Shown here: in pieces, positions 1 to 4,905 of the stretch
How positions within the stretch are numbered: the first letter of the stretch is position 1
Layout of the letters: the number at the start of each line of letters is the position of its first letter
Assembly: GCA_024277605.1 (NCBI GenBank)
Contig: JAJRUU010000173.1
Coordinates: 1 to 6,089 of the forward strand
Direction of reading: 5' to 3'
Source: a bacterium
GTDB lineage: Bacteria; SZUA-182; SZUA-191; JAJRXT01
Length of the DNA stretch: 6,089 nucleotides
The notes under the pieces: model-generated
The model's input: the letters and a program-made list of their open reading frames with translations, nothing else
Database searches by the model: none
Told to the model about the DNA's origin: nothing
Translations under genes and position numbers: made by a program

Positions 1-173
1 CCGGTTTCCAGATCAATAATCTTCAAACGCCGCATGCCTAAGCCGATATTATTTTTAACCAGAAACCCTTCGTCATCTGGCCCCCGGTGAATCATCACCT
101 GACACATCTGCTTTATGTTTTCGCTTAAAACCGGTTCCTTGGATAAATTATAAATACCGACTATGCCGCACAT
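1..173 (-). CDS. asnB: Asparagine synthase (glutamine-hydrolysing), N-terminal part only
   Basis: The visible 57 codons translate to a protein beginning MCGIVGIY and continuing through MIHRGPDDEG, then GLGMRRLKIIDLETG before the left window edge. In the class II glutamine amidotransferase (Ntn-hydrolase) domain, Cys2 is the nucleophile exposed after removal of the initiator Met, and the HRGPDDEG segment is a signature of asparagine synthase AsnB-type proteins. The enzyme hydrolyses glutamine and uses the ammonia, with ATP, to amidate aspartate; the C-terminal synthetase domain lies outside the window. The start is fixed by the Cys2 requirement. No strong Shine-Dalgarno is seen upstream. It lies downstream of a glycosyltransferase gene on the same strand, a setting in which AsnB-like proteins often belong to exopolysaccharide or O-antigen loci; that role is inferred. 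A related amidotransferase of the same family cannot be excluded from 57 residues. Confidence 0.9.
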   Translation of the reverse strand, partial: MCGIVGIYNLSKEPVLSENIKQMCQVMIHRGPDDEGFLVKNNIGLGMRRLKIIDLET

Positions 174-338
174 AAAACTAACCGATCAACTTTAGGTTTC
201 AACACCCTGCTTGACTTTATACCCGATCTATTCATAAATTCAGACTGGGTTTGCAAGACACCCCTTGTGAGATAAGGTTTATGAGCCAATGTCCTGAAGA
301 AACAGGCTGTGCCTGCCCGAATTTTTCGGGTTATAAAG
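174..338. other. Intergenic leader region between asnB and repeat A1
   Basis: No convincing gene is seen here on either strand. This stretch should carry the asnB promoter or leader if asnB is not simply cotranscribed with the glycosyltransferase gene. The best minus-strand candidate is a TATAAA at 216-221 with a poor CTGAAT-like -35 at 238-243 (16-base spacer, about 3 of 6 matches), which is too weak to list as a promoter. Two small adjacent hairpins occupy 303-330 and are listed separately. Confidence 0.4.
303..330 (-). terminator. Paired small hairpins, possible weak terminator after the glycosyltransferase gene
   Basis: Two adjacent inverted repeats are visible: CAGGC/GCCTG (303-307 with 311-315, loop of 3) and CCCGAA/TTCGGG (316-321 with 325-330, loop of 3). 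Read on the minus strand, the GC-rich CAGGC hairpin comes second and is followed by TTTCTTC, which resembles a short Rho-independent terminator downstream of the glycosyltransferase gene. The stems are only 5-6 bp and the U-tract is interrupted, so termination may be inefficient, letting transcription continue into asnB. Confidence 0.35.
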
Positions 339-471
339 GATGGAGTTGTAAAAAGTCAGAAAACACAGATTATTGTCATTCCCGTGCAAACGGGAATCCA
401 GTATTTTCCGATAGTTAAAATCAGGATGGATTCCCGCTTTCGCGGGAATGACGACTTTTTACGACTCCATC
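339..471. repeat. Mosaic palindromic repeat element, copy A1 (dRS3-like cores)
   Basis: Terminal inverted repeats of 19 bp lie at 339-357 and 453-471 (GATGGAGTTGTAAAAAGTC against the complement GATGGAGTCGTAAAAAGTC, one mismatch). Inside them two 26-bp palindromic units face each other at 375-400 and 427-452, matching in 23 of 26 positions. Each unit contains the 20-mer ATTCCC-N8-GGGAAT (378-397 and 430-449), the published consensus of the neisserial dRS3 repeat. A related copy lies at 4065-4149. The right part overlaps the end of the glycosyltransferase gene and encodes its last 16 residues plus stop. No transposase is encoded, so this looks like a non-autonomous palindromic element. No target-site duplication is obvious. 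Confidence 0.85.
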
Positions 472-1578
472 ATAAAGACTTTCAAGGTATTTTGAGAATA
501 TTTCAAGCCTATGCTCTTTTAAAACTTTCTGCCGAGCTTCAGCCCCCATGTTTTTCAATATTTCAGGGTTTTTTAGCAGATAAACAGCAGCCGCAGCTAC
601 TGAATCCGGGTTTGCTGCAACGCGAACCCCGGTAGAAGCGTCCACTAACCTCCAGGTTTCTCCAACATCAGTGGCCACCAGCGCATTCTGACAAGCCATG
701 GCTTCTAAAAGACTTTGAGAAGGATAATTATTATACGTTTGCAGGGAGATAAATATTTTTGATTTTGCCAAGAACTTCTCAGGGGTTTCGGTATAAGTTA
801 GCGTAAGCTTATCAGAAATGCCCAATGTTTTTGCCCTGGCCTTAATCTTTTGCGTTAGCTCTCCTTTTCCCAGCATGAAAAACTTAACCTCAGGCGCTGC
901 CGAAATTATTTTGGGCAGAGCTTCAACAAACAGCAGCGGATTCTTCACCTGCCGGAATCCGCCGGCAAAGCAGATCCAATTTTCTTTCTTTGCGTTTGGC
1001 GAAAATTTTTCCAGTTCAATGAAGCTACAGGGGGAAACGGATATTTTATTATCTAATTTATGCTTTTGGTTGAAATCAGAACCGATCAACCTTGTTTTTA
1101 TATCCTCACTCAGCGCTTCTATTACCTTAGACTTATTTAATATATATCGATATATTGGACGGCTGAACCTGCTTGCTAAAGTATTTAATCCTTGATCAAC
1201 GATAGAGACAATTCCCACAACACCCTTTAAATGTAAAAGCGGCAAACCAATGTATGCGCCACTAAGTACCAGATGGACAAGCCTTATCTTTTGGTTTCTG
1301 ACAATGGACAAACAATCCCGGGCGAATTTGACAAAATACAATTTTTTGTATACGGGATGGTTAAAGGCAAGGCGGCCCCACGGCTCCAAGATGTTAACGT
1401 TGGGGGATAAATCCAACCTGATATTATGCCTTAAGCAGGCTTCATAGAGATCGCTGTCGATTATCAGGCAGAAAGACGGATCATCTTGAGAAAGGTGACG
1501 GTAGGTTCTGGCAAACCGCTTTTCAGCGCCGCCAACCTTGCCGCCACTAATTAAGATAATGGCTTTATCTGGATACAT
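421..1578 (-). CDS. Glycosyltransferase, GT-B fold, GT4-like (glycosyl transferases group 1)
   Basis: Predicted 385-residue cytoplasmic or membrane-associated sugar transferase, probably moving a sugar from a nucleotide donor to a surface glycan or lipid-linked acceptor; donor and acceptor cannot be read from sequence. Numbering from the ATG at 1578, the N-terminal domain opens with a beta strand and glycine-rich loop ending GGAEKRF (residues 16-22), typical of GT4 enzymes. The C-terminal donor-binding domain begins near residue 202 (ICFAGGFRQVKNP) and includes MLGKGEL and the LLEAMACQNALVATDVGE block (290-307). In the usual E-x7-E motif the second Glu is present (292) but the first position is Asn (284). 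A TTG at 1590 would add four residues; neither start has a clear Shine-Dalgarno, and ATG is preferred. The last 16 residues (DGVVK through SRESGNPS) are encoded by repeat A1, not by the ancestral family. The gene looks AT-richer than pgk (one sampled 60-base line at 35% GC against 53%). Confidence 0.85.
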   Translation of the reverse strand: MYPDKAIILISGGKVGGAEKRFARTYRHLSQDDPSFCLIIDSDLYEACLRHNIRLDLSPNVNILEPWGRLAFNHPVYKKLYFVKFARDCLSIVRNQKIRLVHLVLSGAYIGLPLLHLKGVVGIVSIVDQGLNTLASRFSRPIYRYILNKSKVIEALSEDIKTRLIGSDFNQKHKLDNKISVSPCSFIELEKFSPNAKKENWICFAGGFRQVKNPLLFVEALPKIISAAPEVKFFMLGKGELTQKIKARAKTLGISDKLTLTYTETPEKFLAKSKIFISLQTYNNYPSQSLLEAMACQNALVATDVGETWRLVDASTGVRVAANPDSVAAAAVYLLKNPEILKNMGAEARQKVLKEHRLEIFSKYLESLYDGVVKSRHSRESGNPS

Positions 1579-1610
1579 AACAATACTCAAAAATGGATAA
1601 CCGATTTATG

Positions 1611-1736
1611 ATACCAAATTGCAATCAAAATGATACTAATTTCTCACTCGGGTAGGTCGGCCTTTAGGCCGACCAAAGAGCGGAGGGCTAAAGCCCTCCC
1701 TACCCATTTAGTATATGTTTGATTGCAACTCGGTAT
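1611..1736. repeat. 126-bp MITE-like palindromic element B
   Basis: Imperfect terminal inverted repeats of 29 bp lie at 1611-1639 and 1708-1736 (24 of 29 matching, sharing the block TTGCAATCAAA). Nested inside are GGGTAGG at 1650-1656 pairing with CCTACCC at 1699-1705, and two strong GC-rich hairpins: GGTCGGCC/GGCCGACC (1655-1662 with 1667-1674, loop TTTA) and GGAGGGC/GCCCTCC (1682-1688 with 1693-1699, loop TAAA). No protein is encoded. Size, long terminal repeats and lack of coding potential fit a miniature inverted-repeat element or a structured intergenic repeat. A clean target-site duplication is not visible. It sits in the probable 5' leader of the glycosyltransferase gene. Confidence 0.85.
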
Positions 1737-1742
1737 GACACC

Positions 1743-1770
1743 ACTTTAGCAGATTGTCTTTGCTTGTCAA
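1743..1770 (-). promoter_or_regulatory. Candidate sigma-70-type promoter for the glycosyltransferase gene
   Basis: On the minus strand a perfect TTGACA (-35; plus-strand positions 1765-1770) is followed after 16 bases by TAAAGT (-10; 1743-1748), which matches TATAAT at 4 of 6 positions. Transcription would start near 1736, right at the edge of repeat element B, giving a leader of roughly 150 bases containing the whole element before the ATG at 1578. The -35 lies inside the arm of the hairpin at 1763-1795. This is a pattern match only. Confidence 0.45.
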
Positions 1771-1795
1771 GGTGGGAGTTCTCCCACTTTTCAAG
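1763..1795. terminator. Hairpin after the solute-binding protein gene, possible terminator
   Basis: GTGGGAG (1772-1778) pairs with CTCCCAC (1781-1787). The stem extends outward through AAG/TTT and, after a small bulge, CTTG/CAAG (1763-1766 with 1792-1795). It begins about 20 bases past the TAA of the solute-binding gene, where a terminator is expected. On the minus strand an A-rich run precedes the stem but no U-tract follows; on the plus strand TTTT follows the core stem. It may be a weak intrinsic terminator, an mRNA 3'-end stabiliser, or bidirectional. Confidence 0.45.
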
Positions 1796-1814
1796 GTGCC
1801 CTATAGTATAAGGA

Positions 1815-3533
1815 TTAATAGCGCTGCAAACTTTGGGGAACGTACCACTCGGTGAAGTTATACGTGATACCTAATGGGGCAGGTTCAATGCCTTGAATAC
1901 GGGAGCTGACGGTGGGCAAAGCCTCAGGTATATACAGAAAGGTGTATGGTTGTTCCTCGGCCAGAATCTCCTGAAAGCGGAAGTAGTATTTCTTCCTTTC
2001 TTCTTGATCGAAGGTGTGGCGGCCTTTTTCCAGTAACTCATCCACTTCCGGGTTTTTATAGGAGATGAAATTATACTCTTTGGGACCGGTTTTGCTGGAA
2101 TGCCAGACATTATAGACATCCGGATCGATTGAGCCGGACCATCCCAGTATTACCGCATCAAACTTCTTCTTATCCACAAATTCCTTTAAAAAAGCCGCCC
2201 ATTCGATAATCCTGATTTTCACCCGGATACCCACATCCCTTAAGCGGTGCTGGATTATCTCGGCGGTTTTCTTGCGCAGGTCATTGCCCTGGTTGGTAAT
2301 AATGGTAAACTGAAAAGGCTGTCCCCTTTTGTCTAAGATGCCATCTGCATTACTATCTGACCAACCGGCTTCAGCCAGCAACTGCCTGGCCAGTTTGGGG
2401 TCATAGGCATAGCCTTCTGCTTTGGGATTATGATACCAGGTGCCTGGTTTGTAGGGCCCATTCGCTATTTTGCCTAAGCCCATCAACACCCCATCGATGA
2501 GCTCCTGCTTATCAATGGCGTATGAAATAGCCTGCCGTACCCTCTTGTCGGCAAATCTTTTGTTTAGCAGATTATAACCCAGATATGTATAGCCAAAGGA
2601 GAGATAACGATACTTATTATACTGTGCTTTAAACTCCGGGGTATCGGTTTGTTTTAGATATTGCAATGGCTCAAGCCCCATGCTGTCAATACCTCCAGCC
2701 CTGAGTTCTAAGAACATGGTGGCCCGATCAGGGATAATCCGGTATATATATCGATCAATATAGGGACGTCCCTCAAAGTAATCGTGATTGGATTCTAAAA
2801 CTATTTTATCACCGGTGCGCCATTGCACAAATTTATAGGGGCCAGTGCCTATGGGATGGCGGGTTAGTGGACTTTTGGTTATATCCTTACCCTGCAGTAA
2901 ATGCTTGGGCAAGATGCCCATTCCCCAGCTGATCAACGCCGGAGCAAAGGGTTTGTCATACGTTACCCGGAAGGTGTATTTATCCAGCACCTCCGCCTTT
3001 TTTACCATCACATAATTACCCCGATACGGAGTGGGAACCTTGGGGTCAATTAGTGACTGGTAAGTGAACATGACATCTTCAGCGGTACATTCCACCCCGT
3101 CGTGAAATTTTACCCCCTGCCGCAAATGAAAGGTGAGGCTGAATGCATCCGTATTTTCTGCTTCAACAGGAGCTGTGCTTGTCTTCTCTTCCTCCACTTT
3201 GGCTTGATACTTATCGCAATCACCGTAAACCAGGTGTTTATCCGCACTCTCAATCTCCCAGCAATCAGCCAAATCCCCTACAATATTTATATCTTTATCG
3301 TACTTAACCAAGCCATTATAAACCAGGCCGGTAATATCGCCGGAAGCGCTGTCGGTGACCAGGATGGGAATCAAGTTACTGGCATCGCCAATGGAGCTGT
3401 CAACAAAGGCATCCCCATAGGTGGGGGTGCTTGGCGGAGTGGGAGCGGAAGTGGGGCTTTCGGTTTTTTGCTCCTGACTGCAACCTGCGCCAAGGAGACA
3501 CAAGGAAAGCACAATGGAAATAATCCAAGACAT
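1815..3533 (-). CDS. Peptide/nickel-type ABC transporter solute-binding lipoprotein (SBP_bac_5 family)
   Basis: A 572-residue extracytoplasmic binding protein of the OppA/DppA/NikA class, expected to capture oligopeptides or similar ligands outside the cytoplasmic membrane. Residues 1-17 form a short hydrophobic signal (unusual in lacking Lys/Arg before the core), ending LLGAGC with Cys18 as the likely lipidated residue. Residues 19-39 are a Ser/Thr/Pro-rich linker. Family landmarks are RQGVKFHDG (138-146), AEDVMFTYQ (151-159), HPIGTGPYKFVQW (226-238), VRQAISYAIDK (332-342) and the typical C-terminal lobe ending EWYVP. A charged insertion (about 99-128) interrupts the first domain, and DSNADGILD (393-401) resembles a calcium-binding loop. 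The start is constrained: the secG stop lies in the same frame two codons upstream. There is no clear Shine-Dalgarno, so translation is probably coupled to secG. No permease or ATPase genes are adjacent, so the substrate and partners are unknown. Confidence 0.92.
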   Translation of the reverse strand: MSWIISIVLSLCLLGAGCSQEQKTESPTSAPTPPSTPTYGDAFVDSSIGDASNLIPILVTDSASGDITGLVYNGLVKYDKDINIVGDLADCWEIESADKHLVYGDCDKYQAKVEEEKTSTAPVEAENTDAFSLTFHLRQGVKFHDGVECTAEDVMFTYQSLIDPKVPTPYRGNYVMVKKAEVLDKYTFRVTYDKPFAPALISWGMGILPKHLLQGKDITKSPLTRHPIGTGPYKFVQWRTGDKIVLESNHDYFEGRPYIDRYIYRIIPDRATMFLELRAGGIDSMGLEPLQYLKQTDTPEFKAQYNKYRYLSFGYTYLGYNLLNKRFADKRVRQAISYAIDKQELIDGVLMGLGKIANGPYKPGTWYHNPKAEGYAYDPKLARQLLAEAGWSDSNADGILDKRGQPFQFTIITNQGNDLRKKTAEIIQHRLRDVGIRVKIRIIEWAAFLKEFVDKKKFDAVILGWSGSIDPDVYNVWHSSKTGPKEYNFISYKNPEVDELLEKGRHTFDQEERKKYYFRFQEILAEEQPYTFLYIPEALPTVSSRIQGIEPAPLGITYNFTEWYVPQSLQRY

Positions 3534-3536
3534 AAT

Positions 3537-3971
3537 TTATTCTTGTGGAGTTTCTTCGGTGTCTGTAGCTGCAGGAATCTGCGGATTGGATACAGGCACA
3601 GGAGGCGTAGCCGCTTCTTCTACACCAGCTACTGCTGCCGGAGCAGGACTCTCGGCCTTAGCCACATCAGCTGGAGCAACAGGCGGTGCAAAGGGAGCGG
3701 TCGTCGTTGATACTTCCGATTGCTCGTGAATAACCGATGGTGTTTCAATAGAGGAGAAGAAAGCTAAGATCAGTGAACTTAAAAGAAAAATTGTGGCTGA
3801 GGCGGTAGTTAACTTGGTCAACAATCCACCAGCACCACTACTGCCAAAGGCACTCTGGCTGCCTCCTCCAAATACAGCGCTCATGCCTCCTCCCTGGCCG
3901 GCCTGGAGCAACACGACTACGATTAAGAAAAAACATGCCAATATATGAATAACAACAAGAGCGGTGTTCAT
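3537..3971 (-). CDS. secG: Protein translocase subunit SecG
   Basis: A 144-residue inner-membrane subunit of the SecYEG translocon, which assists SecA-driven protein export. The first membrane segment spans about residues 5-22. It is followed by the family signature from LLQAGQGGGMSAVFGGG to AFGSSGAGGLLTKLT (21-55), and a second membrane segment runs about 56-73. Residues 76-144 form an Ala/Pro/Glu-rich low-complexity tail that roughly doubles the length of a minimal SecG (about 70-80 residues) and is probably disordered. The ATG is supported by an AGGA Shine-Dalgarno 7 bases upstream. The gene follows tpiA, a common arrangement; the 178-base gap between them is filled by repeats, so it may also have its own transcript. 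Its TAA is followed after 3 bases by the lipoprotein gene. Confidence 0.95.
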   Translation of the reverse strand: MNTALVVIHILACFFLIVVVLLQAGQGGGMSAVFGGGSQSAFGSSGAGGLLTKLTTASATIFLLSSLILAFFSSIETPSVIHEQSEVSTTTAPFAPPVAPADVAKAESPAPAAVAGVEEAATPPVPVSNPQIPAATDTEETPQE

Positions 3972-3978
3972 AACTTAT

Positions 3979-3983
3979 TCCTA
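3979..3983 (-). promoter_or_regulatory. Ribosome binding site of secG
   Basis: TAGGA on the minus strand with a 7-base spacer to the ATG at 3971. It is clearly better than anything in front of the lipoprotein, glycosyltransferase or asnB starts and supports the chosen secG start. Confidence 0.7.
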
Positions 3984-3992
3984 CCTAATTAC

Positions 3993-4040
3993 AACCGTTC
4001 AGGTTCATAACCGTTCGGGTTCATAACCTGTTCAGGTTTT
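3993..4040. repeat. Three 16-bp tandem repeats upstream of secG
   Basis: Units are AACCGTTCAGGTTCAT (3993-4008), AACCGTTCGGGTTCAT (4009-4024, one difference) and AACCTGTTCAGGTTTT (4025-4040, diverged, with an extra T). Each unit is itself an inverted repeat of the AACC...GGTT type; the third is perfect (AACCTG-TT-CAGGTT). The array ends about 20 bases before the secG start codon, so it lies in the secG leader or promoter region. It could be a set of regulator binding sites, a hairpin series, or replication slippage; nothing here decides between them. Confidence 0.7.
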
Positions 4041-4064
4041 AGTGATTAAACGAAAAAGATTCTT

Positions 4065-4149
4065 GATGGTTTCGTAAAAAGTCGTCATTCCCGCGAAGGC
4101 GGGAATCCACAAACTTTGGATGCCGGATCAAGTCCGGCATGACAGACTC
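4065..4149. repeat. Mosaic palindromic repeat element, copy A2
   Basis: The left end (4065-4083) matches the terminal repeat of copy A1 at 17 of 19 positions. It is followed by a 26-bp palindromic unit (4084-4109) that differs from one A1 unit by a single base and contains ATTCCC-N8-GGGAAT at 4087-4106. The right half differs from A1: a second hairpin TGCCGGA/TCCGGCA (4121-4127 with 4133-4139) and a short end (GACTCC, 4145-4150) recalling the GGAGTC of the A1 terminus. The element directly abuts the tpiA stop codon. Its two stems could terminate or stabilise the pgk-tpiA transcript. Confidence 0.8.
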
Positions 4150-4905
4150 CTAGTCTTCGAACTTAACAATCCTGGCAAAGCTGTCAGCCTTGAGGCCGGC
4201 GCCGCCCACCAAGGCGCCGTCAATATCGGGTTGCGCCATCAGTTCATCTACATTATCAGGTTTTACGCTCCCCCCATACTGTATTCTTACGGCCTGGGCA
4301 GTGGCTTCACCAAAGCCTGCATTCAGTTGCTGCCTGATAAAACTATGCACTTCATTGGCCTGCTCCGTAGTAGCCGTCTTGCCGGTACCGATAGCCCAAA
4401 CGGGTTCATAGGCAATAACTGCCTTATTTACTTGTGCCGGGGTTAATCCGGCCAAACCTCCCTGTAACTGGGCGCCTACCACCTGAGTGGGCTCCCCCGC
4501 CTCACGTTGAGCTAACGTTTCCCCGACACATACTATAGGATTTAGTCCATAATGTAAAGCGGCTTTTAACTTTTTATTTACCGTATCATCCGTCTCGCCA
4601 AAATATGCCCGGCGCTCGGAGTGACCGATTATTATATAACTACAACCAATATCTTTAAGCATCAGCGGCGATATTTCACCGGTATAAGCTCCCGACTCTT
4701 CCCAGTACATATTCTGAGCCGCCAGGGCTATGTCGGTACCGGCTGTAAGTTGGGCTACCTCTACCAAAGAGGTAAAGGGAGGGGCCAACACTATATCCAC
4801 CCCAGTTACATCTTTCACCAAACCTTTAAAAGCGGAAACCAGCTCATGAGCTTGAGAAACCGTACAGTTCATCTTCCAGTTGGCTGCAATAATCGGTCTA
4901 CGCAT
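4150..4905 (-). CDS. tpiA: Triosephosphate isomerase
   Basis: A 251-residue (standard length) cytoplasmic TIM-barrel enzyme interconverting dihydroxyacetone phosphate and glyceraldehyde 3-phosphate in glycolysis and gluconeogenesis. All catalytic elements are present: Asn9 and Lys11 in ANWKMN, His95 in IIGHSERR, and the general base Glu167 in AYEPVWAIGTGKTA, which also contains the mobile loop 6. The phosphate-gripping YGGS (210-213) and LVGGA (232-236) segments are intact. The start is the ATG at 4905, overlapping the 3' end of pgk by 8 bases and preceded by a strong Shine-Dalgarno, consistent with translational coupling. The stop codon lies against repeat element A2. The protein looks complete and functional. 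Confidence 0.98.
   Translation of the reverse strand: MRRPIIAANWKMNCTVSQAHELVSAFKGLVKDVTGVDIVLAPPFTSLVEVAQLTAGTDIALAAQNMYWEESGAYTGEISPLMLKDIGCSYIIIGHSERRAYFGETDDTVNKKLKAALHYGLNPIVCVGETLAQREAGEPTQVVGAQLQGGLAGLTPAQVNKAVIAYEPVWAIGTGKTATTEQANEVHSFIRQQLNAGFGEATAQAVRIQYGGSVKPDNVDELMAQPDIDGALVGGAGLKADSFARIVKFED

Noticed and set aside
393..401. Possible dedicated calcium sensor function from the DSNADGILD loop (residues 393-401 of the binding protein)
   Set aside because: A single short loop of this type is not enough to assign calcium binding; it is mentioned only as a resemblance.
309..635. Plus-strand open frame of 108 codons
   Set aside because: It is the reverse translation of repeat A1 (VIPVQTGIQ and SRFRGND-type peptides are typical palindrome translations) plus the antisense of the glycosyltransferase gene; no ribosome binding site or family resemblance.
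1579..1590. TTG at 1590 as the glycosyltransferase start
   Set aside because: It adds only four residues without a better ribosome binding site; the ATG at 1578 is preferred, though not proven.
3102..3710. Plus-strand open frame of 202 codons antisense to the lipoprotein gene and secG
   Set aside because: It lies entirely opposite two well-supported genes and has no recognisable domain; low-complexity stretches reflect the opposite-strand linker and SecG tail.
3983..4024. Tiny minus-strand reading frames (for example MNPNGYEPERL) as a secG leader peptide
   Set aside because: They arise from the 16-bp repeats, have no ribosome binding site of their own, and show no attenuator-like codon run.
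3993..4040. CRISPR array
   Set aside because: The repeats are 16 bp and directly abutting with no spacers, and no cas genes are visible.
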